From Treponema sp. (GTDB taxonomy: Bacteria; Spirochaetota; Spirochaetia; Treponematales; Breznakiellaceae), in the NCBI GenBank assembly GCA_031288815.1, contig JAITQR010000322.1, forward strand, positions 1 to 8,961: DNA of 8,961 bases, in the 5' to 3' direction. This document shows positions 1-7,126 of the stretch, piece after piece. Under the pieces are notes generated by a model. That model ran no database searches. It had not been told where the DNA came from and was given only the letters and a program-made list of their open reading frames with translations. The translations under genes were made by a program, and so were the position numbers. The first letter of the stretch is position 1. Every line of letters begins with the position of its first letter.

Positions 1-2403
1 GTTCGCGCCGGCAATGGAAACCTTCATTTCCCGGTCCAGATCCAGCGTTAGTTTCAGCGTTTTGGGGGAAGGCCGGGTAAGGGCGCTTACCGCGCCGGTT
101 CCCGGATCTGTCTCCGCCAGGACGGAACTTGCCGCGAAGATCCGGGCGCTCCAGGGGGAAAGGGGGGTGTCGATAAAGACGTCGAAGCGTCCCCCGCCGT
201 TCCCGGATTTTTCCACGCCAAGCGGATACACCGCCCCGGTTTCCAGATCCGCCTCGTAAAAGAAGGTGCCTTCCGGGCAGTCATGGAAAACAACCCTGGC
301 ATCCGCGGAGAGGCCGTTCTGGCTTGCCAGCATGATAAAAGAACTGTTTTTATCATGCCTGCGGCAACTGACAATATCCCCGCTTAGTTCTTCCGGAAAA
401 ACCGCTTCCGCCCGGGGAGGGGCAAAAGCCCGAACCAGGCGCGCCAGTTCCGGCCCCGCGCCGCTTGCCGCGAGCCCGCCGGGGGAACGGAGCAGGACAA
501 GGCGATCCGACTTCCGGATTCCCTCGGCGCGGCCGGCGGCGCCGAAGTATTCTTCCGGGGAAAGGGTTCCCCAGCCCGCTTCCTCAAATGCCGCGACGGG
601 ATCGAAGTCCCCGTCAATGCTTTCCCAGGGGCTAAGACCGGCGAAGAGTACCTTGCCGCCCCCTTCCAGGAATTTCCGGATCAGAGCGAAGGCGTATCCC
701 TCGATACAGGAAAGGGGCGGAACCACCAGGGTAGTGTACCGGGCCCGTCCCACGGCGATGACCCCCTTTTCCACACTGCCCATGGCCATGACCTCGGGGT
801 CCAGGTCGTCATAATCGATCTGGCTGAAAAAGAGGGTCTTGCAGATGAACTTGTAATCGTCTATGAGGCGCTGCCCCCGATCCTTCTCCGCCGGATCGGA
901 GCCGGTGTAGTCGAAACGGTGGAAGGGATGCCGCAGACAGGTACACCAGCTTACCGCCGGGTGCAGGATCGCTACAGAAGCGGAAGATTCGGTTTCGGTA
1001 ATAAACCTGCTGGAACGGCCGCAGTAGTCCGCGAAGGTTTTGTAATACTCCCAGTAGGGATTCTGCAGGAACTGGGAAGGGGGGGCATCGTGTTTGGTAA
1101 TTCCGTTCAGGGTGTAGTAATAGGCGTGGAAATTGTGGAGGGAGATGCCCATCAGGGTCAGGCGGTCGATCTGCCATTTAAATTCCTGGAGGGTCGCGGT
1201 CCAGCCCATGGAGTGAAAAGCTTCCACCATCGAATCCCTCCGGTCAAACTGGCGGGCCATGGCGCTTATGATCTTGGGGTTCTGGCGGAGGACATGAAAA
1301 TCCCGGTCAATAACCTTTTCAAAGGGGTAGCCCAGCTTGTCGTGGCAGGGGTCTCCCCCGGGGACGTGACTGTACATCTGGTTGGACATGCGGACCGAGG
1401 GAACCTCGGTTACGTATTTGATGCCGTTCTTTTCGCACCATTCCCCCAGGGGCTTATGGTAGGAATCCCGCAGCAGCTCGTGGACGCACTGGAAGTAGTG
1501 GTACCGTATCCGCTTTGCCCCGGGGTAGGAAGCGTCCAGCAAAGCGCCGATGTTTTCCACAAGATCGTAGCCGTACTTTTCGGCAAAGTAGCCGGGAAAG
1601 CGGAGAGACCAGGGCCAGCGCCCCAGGAAACTGGTCTCGTCGCCGAACATACCCTGTACGGTTTTGCCGAAATCGCCGCCCAGGGCCCTCTTGTAGGGTT
1701 CGTAGGTGGTGTCAAGAAAGCACTGAACCGCCCCGGCGTTGGCGGGATCGAGGAAGGAGCCGTAGTATTTAAAATCTTTCAGTTCCCGGCTAAAGGCAAG
1801 AATCACCCGCCTGGGGCCCCGGGCCTTCCAGCACAGTTCCTTTGAGGGCCCGTAGCTAAAGTAGCGTTTAAAGTTGTGGCGGTAGGAAACGGAGCCCTCG
1901 GTCTTCTGGTAGATCTCCTGTTTCTGGAGGATCCCGCAATGGAAGGCGAGATCCAGGGGGCTTCCCCAGTCCACGGAAGCCTTTTCCGCCGGATAGGCCA
2001 GGGCCGCGACAAGCCGACCCTCCCCCAGGCTTTCGTTAAGCTCTTCCCCGTCCCCCAGATCCCGGCTGAAGAGTTCCAGTACCTGCTGTTTTGCCTCGGG
2101 ATGGCGGATGGTAACCTCCCCGCCGGACATTCCGGAAGGATAAGGGTATTCGTCGTAAAGCCACACCTCAAGACCCTCTTCCCGGGCGATGTCTACCGCG
2201 TAAGCGCAAAGGTCGAACCACTGGCCGGAAAGATAGGGGACGCGCAGCCCCTGGCGGGCGCAGAGAAAAAATCCCCCCAGGCCCTTGGCTTTCATTTCCA
2301 GGATCTGACGGCGGACTTCCTCCCGTTCCATGTCGCCGTTAAAGAACCAGAAAGGCCTGGGCCGGTTTTCCGCGGGAGGATCTTTAAAGTTATCGATCAG
2401 CAT
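1..2403 (-). CDS. Glycoside hydrolase, GH106-like (alpha-L-rhamnosidase-like), 3' end cut off
   Basis: The frame is open for 801 codons from the ATG at 2403 to the left edge, so the C-terminus is missing. The N-terminus has the hallmark start of this family: RPFWFFNG at about residues 16-23, then a region predicting a TIM-barrel strand and YDEYPYPSGMSGG at 83-95. Further family-like blocks are DPAN...TTYEPY at 219-237, GDE at 254-256 (D255/E256), TEV with E333, and VEAFHSMGW with E394 followed by LMGISLHNFHAYYY. The acidic residues in these blocks are catalytic candidates. A glutamine-amidotransferase-like alpha/beta domain follows, from about 478 (SVAILHP) to 590 (GGGKVLFAG), and then the start of a beta-rich region. 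There is no signal peptide, so it probably acts in the cytoplasm on imported oligosaccharides. It starts 4 bp after the LplC-type permease, with AAAGGA at 2411-2416 as a ribosome binding site 7 nt before the ATG. It is probably the last visible gene of the transporter operon. The family is recognised from motif memory; the exact substrate is uncertain. The gene is much more GC-rich than the reductase gene in this window. Confidence 0.8.
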   Translation of the reverse strand, partial: MLIDNFKDPPAENRPRPFWFFNGDMEREEVRRQILEMKAKGLGGFFLCARQGLRVPYLSGQWFDLCAYAVDIAREEGLEVWLYDEYPYPSGMSGGEVTIRHPEAKQQVLELFSRDLGDGEELNESLGEGRLVAALAYPAEKASVDWGSPLDLAFHCGILQKQEIYQKTEGSVSYRHNFKRYFSYGPSKELCWKARGPRRVILAFSRELKDFKYYGSFLDPANAGAVQCFLDTTYEPYKRALGGDFGKTVQGMFGDETSFLGRWPWSLRFPGYFAEKYGYDLVENIGALLDASYPGAKRIRYHYFQCVHELLRDSYHKPLGEWCEKNGIKYVTEVPSVRMSNQMYSHVPGGDPCHDKLGYPFEKVIDRDFHVLRQNPKIISAMARQFDRRDSMVEAFHSMGWTATLQEFKWQIDRLTLMGISLHNFHAYYYTLNGITKHDAPPSQFLQNPYWEYYKTFADYCGRSSRFITETESSASVAILHPAVSWCTCLRHPFHRFDYTGSDPAEKDRGQRLIDDYKFICKTLFFSQIDYDDLDPEVMAMGSVEKGVIAVGRARYTTLVVPPLSCIEGYAFALIRKFLEGGGKVLFAGLSPWESIDGDFDPVAAFEEAGWGTLSPEEYFGAAGRAEGIRKSDRLVLLRSPGGLAASGAGPELARLVRAFAPPRAEAVFPEELSGDIVSCRRHDKNSSFIMLASQNGLSADARVVFHDCPEGTFFYEADLETGAVYPLGVEKSGNGGGRFDVFIDTPLSPWSARIFAASSVLAETDPGTGAVSALTRPSPKTLKLTLDLDREMKVSIAGAN

Positions 2404-2407
2404 TTTC

Positions 2408-3277
2408 CTATCCTTTGATGGCGCCGATGGCGACGCCTTTTATAAAGTATTTCTGCATAAAGGGATAGATCACCATTATCGGTAATACGGCGATTACGAT
2501 AGTGGCGCCTTTGACATTTTCGGGAATCACGTCCATGGAAACCCCGGCGGATTCGCTTAGGCTGTCGGAGAACATATTCAATACTTGATAGAGTTTTACC
2601 TGGAGGGTCAGGCGCTTAGGATCCTGGATGTACAGCAGGGCGTTAAAAAAGGTGTTCCAGTAAGCCACCGAAAGAAAGACGGTAAGGGTAGCGATAATGG
2701 CGGTGGAGAGAGGGATAAATATCTTCAGGAAGATGCCGAAATTGGAACAGCCGTCAACTTTCGCGGATTCCTCCAACTCGTAGGGTAAATTCCTAAAAAA
2801 ACTTATCATGATAATTAGCAGAAAAGTATCGATCGCGTTTGGCAGTATCAGAGACCAGACACTGTTAAACAGTCCAAGGCCCCGCACTACCATATAGGTA
2901 GGAATAATACCGCCGGAAAAATACATGGTAAAAACAATAAGCCGCATAATGATACCGCTCCCCTTCATCTGCTTCCGGGTCAGGGGATAGGCGGCCAACG
3001 CGGTAACAATAAGACTGGCGATGGTACCCAGCACGGTAAGCTCCACGGTAAACACGAAGGCGCTGATAATCGAAGTATCCCGGAAAATGTGCCGGTAGGC
3101 GGAAGTGGTCAACCCAACCGGATAAAAGTAAACCCGGCCGGTAATAATGGCGGTGGGGCTTGAAAGGGAAGTGGAAATTACGTAAAACACGGGATAAAGA
3201 AAAGTCATGCTTAAAAAACACAGAAATACAATGTTGAACACATCGAAGATCCGGGAAGCGGCGTTTTCGTTCCTCAT
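2408..3277 (-). CDS. Carbohydrate ABC transporter permease, LplC/YtcP type (CUT1)
   Basis: This 289-residue inner-membrane protein is one half of the transmembrane channel of a CUT1-type oligosaccharide importer. About six hydrophobic segments can be seen, near residues 13-36, 72-98, 108-130, 140-160, 183-205 and 258-275. The cytoplasmic EAA loop that docks the ATPase is at 169-189 (EESAKVDG...IFIP). The C-terminus KYFIKGVAIGAIKG is typical of LplC/YtcP proteins, and the length is normal for the family. Its ATG overlaps the stop codon of the upstream LplB-type gene (ATGA, 3274-3277), so the two are translationally coupled and surely form a heterodimer. GGGGGAAG just upstream serves as the ribosome binding site. 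The hydrolase gene follows 4 bp later. The transported sugar cannot be read from the sequence; relatives move oligosaccharides such as rhamnogalacturonan fragments. Confidence 0.95.
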   Translation of the reverse strand: MRNENAASRIFDVFNIVFLCFLSMTFLYPVFYVISTSLSSPTAIITGRVYFYPVGLTTSAYRHIFRDTSIISAFVFTVELTVLGTIASLIVTALAAYPLTRKQMKGSGIIMRLIVFTMYFSGGIIPTYMVVRGLGLFNSVWSLILPNAIDTFLLIIMISFFRNLPYELEESAKVDGCSNFGIFLKIFIPLSTAIIATLTVFLSVAYWNTFFNALLYIQDPKRLTLQVKLYQVLNMFSDSLSESAGVSMDVIPENVKGATIVIAVLPIMVIYPFMQKYFIKGVAIGAIKG

Positions 3278-4215
3278 TTTCTTCCCCCAAAAAGACCTTC
3301 CTCGCCCAGCAGCTTGGCCGCCCGGTCGGCGCCGATGAGAAGGCCGAAGTTTACCACCGACTGGAAAAGTCCCACCGCGGTAGTAAAACTGTATTGGGCG
3401 TTCTGAATCCCCAGGGTATACACATAGGTACTGAGGACCGAGCCGATGTCGCTTACGCTGGCGTTGGAGAGGAGGTAGGGCTTCTCAAAGCCGATGGTCA
3501 TGATCTTTCCCACATTGAGGATCAGGAGGATAACAATGGTGCTCCTGATGCCGGGGAGGGTGATATGGATCATGCTTTTCCAGCGGCCCGCGCCGTCAAT
3601 CGCCGCCGCCTCGTAAAGCCCCGGATCAATCGCCGTCAGGGCCGACATGTAGAGGATTGCCTGCCAGCCTGTTTCCTTCCAGATGCTGCTGGTGATGAAG
3701 ATATTGAGCCACCAGCCCCGGCTGGTAAGGAAGCTTATCTCCTCCTTTCCGGCAATACGGAGCAGGACATTGAAAATCCCCGTGTTTTTGGCGGTAAGGG
3801 CCAGGATAATACCGTAAAGAATTACCCAGGAAATAAAATGGGGCAGGTAGGAAATAGACTGGACAACCCGCTTGAAACCTTCATGTTTCAGCTCGTTGAG
3901 GATCAGGGCAAAGATAATCGGCAGGGGGAAACCCACGATAAGGGAAAGCAGGTTAAGCCAAATCGTATTACTCAGGGCCCGCCAGAACAGCTTTGCCCGG
4001 AAGACATCTTTAAAAACATCGAAACCAATCCAGGGGCTGCCCAAGATACCCAGGTTGAATTTGTAATCTTTGAATGCCAGAACAATGCCGTATATAGGCA
4101 CATACTTGAAAATAAAATAAAAAAGCAAGCCCGGCAGCAGCATCAGGTAAAGGTCGTAATTGCTCCGCCAGTAATTAAGGGTTTTGCCGGCTTTTTTCTC
4201 AAGTTTAAAGGCCAT
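3274..4215 (-). CDS. Carbohydrate ABC transporter permease, LplB/YteP type (CUT1)
   Basis: This 313-residue inner-membrane protein is the partner of the LplC-type permease encoded next. It starts with a short basic cytoplasmic tail and a first helix at about 20-45 (YLMLLPGLLFYFIFKYVPIYG), a characteristic LplB/YteP opening. Further helices lie near 82-107, 118-142, 170-192, 222-245 and 278-297. The ATPase-docking EAA motif is at 202-221 (EAAAIDGAG...ITLP), very close to the family pattern. The C-terminus is short and polar. It lies 38 bp after the first binding-protein gene and overlaps the next permease by 4 bp, the usual binding protein-LplB-LplC order. A G-rich ribosome binding site (GGGGGGAG, 4219-4226) precedes the ATG. 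No terminator-like hairpin separates it from the binding-protein gene. No ATP-binding subunit gene is in the window, so a shared MsmX/UgpC-type ATPase encoded elsewhere is inferred. Confidence 0.95.
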   Translation of the reverse strand: MAFKLEKKAGKTLNYWRSNYDLYLMLLPGLLFYFIFKYVPIYGIVLAFKDYKFNLGILGSPWIGFDVFKDVFRAKLFWRALSNTIWLNLLSLIVGFPLPIIFALILNELKHEGFKRVVQSISYLPHFISWVILYGIILALTAKNTGIFNVLLRIAGKEEISFLTSRGWWLNIFITSSIWKETGWQAILYMSALTAIDPGLYEAAAIDGAGRWKSMIHITLPGIRSTIVILLILNVGKIMTIGFEKPYLLSNASVSDIGSVLSTYVYTLGIQNAQYSFTTAVGLFQSVVNFGLLIGADRAAKLLGEEGLFGGRK

Positions 4216-4253
4216 CCACTCCCCCCTTCGCTATTCGCTCCAATCTGCCGCGC

Positions 4254-5801
4254 TTAACGATAAAGTCTTTGGGCCTCCGCAGCTATTTCATCACCCCCAA
4301 GCGCCCGGTACTCCCTAACGGCATCATCAAATATCCGGTCAAAGTTTGCCTGAGGAGCGATAACGATCTTGGCGATAGTATCACTCCAGAAGCTGGAAAC
4401 CACCGGTGTCAGCTTATCCGAAACCGGCGTCGGTACGGAGATAGTCGGAGGGAAATATTTCACATCGCTGAGAAATACCGCCTCCTTCTTGATCTGATTA
4501 TGATAGGCGGGGTTAAAATCCTTGATATAATTGGTGAGGAATAGTTCTTTATCCTGAGGCTTGGAGTAAGGCTTGGACGCAAGGCCGTACTGGGGCTCAA
4601 TCCAGGGAACCCGGGAAAGATAAGCCTTCTCATCTATCACGGTCGGAACACCGTTTGCTATTTTATAATCCTCCCCTTCAGTGCCCATGCCACCAACCAT
4701 ATAGCCGGCTTCCGAACTCATCCAGTTGTAGACTTTAACCACCAATTCCGCATTCTTGGAGGAGAATGGGATAAACCAACGATACTGATAGGTAGGGATT
4801 CTCGCCCAGTAAGCAATCCGCTCAGCGGTTTTGGACTGACGGAAAGTATCGATACTTTCGAGACGGGCATTGGGATTAACGTCCCGAAGCTTATCATACA
4901 AGCTACCGTAAGCGGAATGATAGGGATAATGACCGGCAGCCTGAAAGGCGAACATTTCACCCCGGGCAATTTTCTGCCGGAACATGGATTGATCTCTGTC
5001 GATAATAAACTGATCGGTTAAAAGGCCTTCGGCATAAAGTTTGTTCATCCAGCGCAGGGCTTCTTTGGTTTCAGGCCACATCGGGAAAGGAACCAGGAAC
5101 CGCTCGGGGGCAGGCGGATCTTTGACAAAGCCGGGAAGAATTAAGCCATCCCAGCCCGAGAAATTCTGGCCGATCATACCGAAGGGTACCAGCGCGGAGC
5201 CTACCTTTCCGGGGTCCTTCTCTTTAATGACCTTGAGTACCTGATAGAATTCCTCGGCTGTACTGGGAACATCCATGCCGACGGCATCCAGCCAATCCCG
5301 GCGGATCCAGGTGGCGGTACCGGTGATCCCATTCTGGAGATGGGGAAGGAAGTATATCTTCCCGTCATATTTAATATCCTGAAGCACTGAGTCCCCAAGG
5401 AGGGCCTTAATATTGGGGCCGAACCGGTCAACTAAAGCGGTAATATCGGTTATACCGCCTCCTGAAATATAGGTCTTGAGCAGGGGAATATCGCTGGTCT
5501 TGGCGAGATCCGGCGCGTTATTGGCCGCCAGCATGGTAGACATCATTTGGGATTCCTGACTTTGCGGAATCGGCACATATTTTATTTTCACCCCAAGGGA
5601 GGCGACCTGTTCATTGACGTATCTGGTCCACCAATTATCGTCTATCGTCCCCTGCCCGGGAGGTACGGTACCCCGATCCCAGACAATATAGGTGATCTCC
5701 GTCAACTGTCCCGGTTTTGCGACGCTTCCCTGAGACCCGCCGGCATAAAGCGCATTTCCCATTAAAGCCAGCGCCGCTAAACACGCAGAAAGCTTCACCA
5801 T
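4254..5801 (-). CDS. Extracellular solute-binding protein, LplA/YtcQ type (copy 1)
   Basis: This 515-residue periplasmic receptor delivers sugar to the permeases encoded just downstream. The N-terminus is a signal peptide (MVKLSACLAALALMGNALYA, then GG) with a probable signal-peptidase-I cut after A20. There is no usable lipobox cysteine, so it is probably soluble in the periplasm. The mature part shows the large LplA-type layout: VWDRG at 40-44, MLAANNAPDL at 90-99, the YDGKIYFLPH strand at 145-154, TWIRRDWLDAVG at 164-175, EEFYQVLKVIKEKDP at 183-197, and conserved QKIARGEMFAF at 276-286. The start at 5801 is chosen over the in-frame ATG at 5849. It has a strong ribosome binding site 6 nt upstream, and the signal peptide begins there. 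It heads the operon behind a consensus promoter. It is about 67% identical to copy 2 at 7127-8677 (318 of 475 aligned residues by hand count). The ligand is unknown; an oligosaccharide is likely. Confidence 0.94.
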   Translation of the reverse strand: MVKLSACLAALALMGNALYAGGSQGSVAKPGQLTEITYIVWDRGTVPPGQGTIDDNWWTRYVNEQVASLGVKIKYVPIPQSQESQMMSTMLAANNAPDLAKTSDIPLLKTYISGGGITDITALVDRFGPNIKALLGDSVLQDIKYDGKIYFLPHLQNGITGTATWIRRDWLDAVGMDVPSTAEEFYQVLKVIKEKDPGKVGSALVPFGMIGQNFSGWDGLILPGFVKDPPAPERFLVPFPMWPETKEALRWMNKLYAEGLLTDQFIIDRDQSMFRQKIARGEMFAFQAAGHYPYHSAYGSLYDKLRDVNPNARLESIDTFRQSKTAERIAYWARIPTYQYRWFIPFSSKNAELVVKVYNWMSSEAGYMVGGMGTEGEDYKIANGVPTVIDEKAYLSRVPWIEPQYGLASKPYSKPQDKELFLTNYIKDFNPAYHNQIKKEAVFLSDVKYFPPTISVPTPVSDKLTPVVSSFWSDTIAKIVIAPQANFDRIFDDAVREYRALGGDEIAAEAQRLYR

Positions 5802-5807
5802 CGATTT

Positions 5808-5814
5808 TCCTCCC
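5808..5814 (-). promoter_or_regulatory. Ribosome binding site fixing the start of binding protein copy 1
   Basis: GGGAGGA on the minus strand lies 6 nt before the ATG at 5801. The in-frame ATG at 5849 has no comparable site and would place a charged 16-residue extension ahead of the signal peptide. Confidence 0.85.
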
Positions 5815-5853
5815 AATTTTAATTCGCCCTTGAGTCGAGGTTTTCCCAAAAAT

Positions 5854-5874
5854 AACCGATTTTTAGAATTGGTT
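5854..5874. repeat. Short inverted repeat in the leader of the transporter operon (operator or hairpin candidate)
   Basis: AACCGATT, 5 nt, then AATTGGTT: 7 of 8 arm positions are complementary. It begins about 13 nt downstream of the predicted transcription start of the minus-strand operon. That is a classic place for a repressor operator, although as RNA it could also form a weak hairpin. AATTGGTT recurs as AATTGATT at 5882-5889, 15 nt further on. No regulator gene is in the window, so the protein that would bind is unknown. Confidence 0.4.
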
Positions 5875-5893
5875 CGCTAAAAATTGATTGTTA

Positions 5894-5922
5894 ATTATAC
5901 CCCCTTAACCGGGCGCTGTCAA
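5894..5922 (-). promoter_or_regulatory. Sigma70-type promoter of the binding protein-permease-hydrolase operon
   Basis: On the minus strand the -35 box TTGACA (5917-5922) and the -10 box TATAAT (5894-5899) both match the consensus exactly and are separated by exactly 17 bp. Transcription should start near 5887, leaving a leader of about 85 nt before the ATG at 5801. A perfect match predicts a strong core promoter, so regulation by a repressor is expected. Possible operator sequences lie on and just downstream of it: AAGCGTTTT at 5921-5929 overlapping the -35 box, ATTGTTAAT at 5887-5895, and the inverted repeat at 5854-5874. Confidence 0.85.
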
Positions 5923-5940
5923 GCGTTTTCGGTAATATTA

Positions 5941-5970
5941 TAGACATTTTATCCTCCGGTATGCTATTCT
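5941..5970 (+). promoter_or_regulatory. Candidate promoter of the aldo/keto reductase
   Basis: TAGACA (5941-5946, 5 of 6 to the -35 consensus) is followed after 18 bp by TATTCT (5965-5970, 4 of 6 to the -10 consensus). A TG dinucleotide one base before the -10 box makes it an extended -10 element. The start would be near 5977, giving a leader of about 120 nt. A weaker alternative is CTGTCA (5916-5921) with TATAGA 17 bp later, which would overlap the opposing promoter. Confidence 0.55.
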
Positions 5971-6085
5971 GATATCAAAGAGCTGATTAACAATTAACGC
6001 AATGCATATCGGGCTTGATGTTTGAAAAAACTATCGCCGCCTCCGCCAAAGATGCGCGGCGTATATATGAGCTGTGCCGGAACAT

Positions 6086-6092
6086 AAGGAGG
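6086..6092 (+). promoter_or_regulatory. Ribosome binding site fixing the reductase start
   Basis: AAGGAGG lies 6 nt before the ATG at 6099. The same frame is open back to an ATG at 6015, but that one lacks a ribosome binding site, and its 28 extra residues precede the normal aldo/keto reductase N-terminus. Confidence 0.88.
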
Positions 6093-6098
6093 AACATC

Positions 6099-7079
6099 AT
6101 GAAGTACCGCAAATTAGGTAAAACCGATCTGCTGGTTTCACCCTTGTGTTTAGGGGTATCGCAGTATGGGACCGGTTTATCAAAGGAATTCGCGTTCCGT
6201 CAGCTTGATGCCTTCGTGGATCATGGAGCCAATTTTATTGATACTGCCCATGTGTATGGCGACTGGGAACCGGGAGAGACCGCGCGCAGTGAACGAGTGG
6301 TTGGCGAGTGGTTTCGTAAAAGCAAAAAACGGAAAAAGATCGTGATCATTACCAAAGGCGCGCACCCGCGGCTTGAAAGTATGGCTGTTCCGCGCTGTAC
6401 GCCATCGGATATTGAAATGGATTTGAATGGGAGTCTTGACTGCCTGGGCGTCAATTGTATTGATATGTATCTTTTACACCGGGATGATGTATCTTTACCG
6501 GTTTCGTTGATGCTCGACTGTCTTGAGCAAGCCCGCAGGCAGGGAAAGATAAGGTATTACGGCTGTTCCAATTGGACGCTTCCGCGTATCCGGGAAGCCG
6601 ATGCCTATGCCCGAGAGGCGGGTCTTGAAGGGTTCTCCTGTAACCAACTCAAGTGGAGTTTGGCCCAGGTGAATGTCGAAAATATCCCCGATAAATCCAT
6701 GGTTTCCATGGATCCGGAAACCTATGTATGGCACAAAGAAACCGGCATGAGTATTACGGCTTATAATTCCACTGCCCACGGTTGGTTCGCAAAACGGTAC
6801 AGGGGACAGCCTGTTACGGATAAATTGCGCGGTCTTTATGAAAATGATACCAATACCAATATCTTCAAAATCATATCCCATGCCGCGCAGCAATTATCAC
6901 TTAGCATAACCGATATATCTCTTGGGTATATGTTTTCCCACCCCTTTTCATCCGTACCCATAACATCTTTCAGAAATGACAGCCAGTTTGAGGAAGGGAT
7001 CCATGCCTGTGAGGTAAAGCTGCCACAAACGCTTATCGATGAACTCAACGCCGCTAAAGGGCTGTCGTTTTCCGAATAG
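6099..7079 (+). CDS. Aldo/keto reductase
   Basis: This 326-residue cytoplasmic enzyme should reduce aldehydes or ketones, or oxidise sugar alcohols or sugars, with NADP(H) in a TIM barrel. It opens with the standard N-terminus MKYRKLGKTDLLVSPLCLG. The full catalytic tetrad is visible: D48 (NFIDTA), Y53 (VYGDW), K86 (IIITK-type strand, IVIITKG) and H127 (MYLLHRDD). The GCSNW motif after strand 6 is at 155-159. The length is typical. The C-terminal cofactor region (PITSFRNDSQFEEG, 287-300) holds the usual position of NADP-binding loops, but the canonical Gx(3)GxR-type wording is not obvious. It is read divergently from the transporter operon and sits between the two paralogous binding-protein genes, so a role in converting the imported sugar is likely; the substrate is unknown. 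It is distinctly AT-richer than the hydrolase gene (6841-6900 has 22 of 60 G/C). It ends at its own terminator. Confidence 0.94.
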   Translation: MKYRKLGKTDLLVSPLCLGVSQYGTGLSKEFAFRQLDAFVDHGANFIDTAHVYGDWEPGETARSERVVGEWFRKSKKRKKIVIITKGAHPRLESMAVPRCTPSDIEMDLNGSLDCLGVNCIDMYLLHRDDVSLPVSLMLDCLEQARRQGKIRYYGCSNWTLPRIREADAYAREAGLEGFSCNQLKWSLAQVNVENIPDKSMVSMDPETYVWHKETGMSITAYNSTAHGWFAKRYRGQPVTDKLRGLYENDTNTNIFKIISHAAQQLSLSITDISLGYMFSHPFSSVPITSFRNDSQFEEGIHACEVKLPQTLIDELNAAKGLSFSE

Positions 7080-7124
7080 ACTTATCCGGAAACCACCGGG
7101 TTCCCGAATAAGTCCGTGTTTTTT
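7079..7124 (+). terminator. Intrinsic terminator after the aldo/keto reductase
   Basis: The hairpin arms are 7079-7094 and 7099-7114 (14 of 16 positions paired) with a 4-nt loop. After CGTG comes a run of six T (7119-7124) and then CTTT. The first stem base is the last base of the reductase stop codon. For the converging binding-protein gene on the minus strand the same hairpin lacks a good T-run on its far side, so it would be a weaker stop in that direction. Confidence 0.87.
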
Positions 7125-7126
7125 CT

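Larger units (their letters stand above)
5887..5994. repeat. Mirrored 11-bp arms across the divergent promoter region
   Basis: ATTGTTAATTA at 5887-5897 is repeated in inverted orientation as TGATTAACAAT at 5984-5994, with 10 of 11 bases matching. The left arm covers the predicted transcription start and -10 box of the transporter operon. The right arm lies about 8-18 nt downstream of the predicted start of the aldo/keto reductase. The right copy sits inside a small palindrome, TTAA-CAA-TTAA (5987-5997). The positions suggest a shared operator pair controlling both directions. AT-rich intergenic DNA can produce such matches by chance. Confidence 0.4.

Noticed and set aside
266..814. Plus-strand open frame of 182 codons
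   Set aside because: Low-complexity S/R/P/A-rich translation opposite the hydrolase; an artefact of high GC.
919..1845. Long plus-strand open frame of 308 codons opposite the hydrolase gene
   Set aside because: It mirrors the coding strand of a GC-rich gene, has no recognisable domain, and the minus-strand frame carries family motifs throughout.
3394..4257. Plus-strand open frame of 287 codons opposite the LplB-type permease
   Set aside because: The minus strand encodes a clear permease with helices and an EAA motif; the plus-strand translation is hydrophilic and featureless, so it is an antisense shadow.
5781..5801. Lipobox-like LSAC in the signal peptide of copy 1 (and LAVC in copy 2)
   Set aside because: The cysteine is at residue 7 or 8, before the hydrophobic core, leaving no room for a lipoprotein signal peptide.
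5802..5849. Upstream ATG for binding protein copy 1
   Set aside because: It would put charged residues before the signal peptide, and the strong ribosome binding site at 5808-5814 lies inside this extension.
6015..6098. In-frame 28-codon extension of the aldo/keto reductase
   Set aside because: There is no ribosome binding site before the ATG at 6015, whereas AAGGAGG precedes the ATG at 6099, where the family N-terminus begins.
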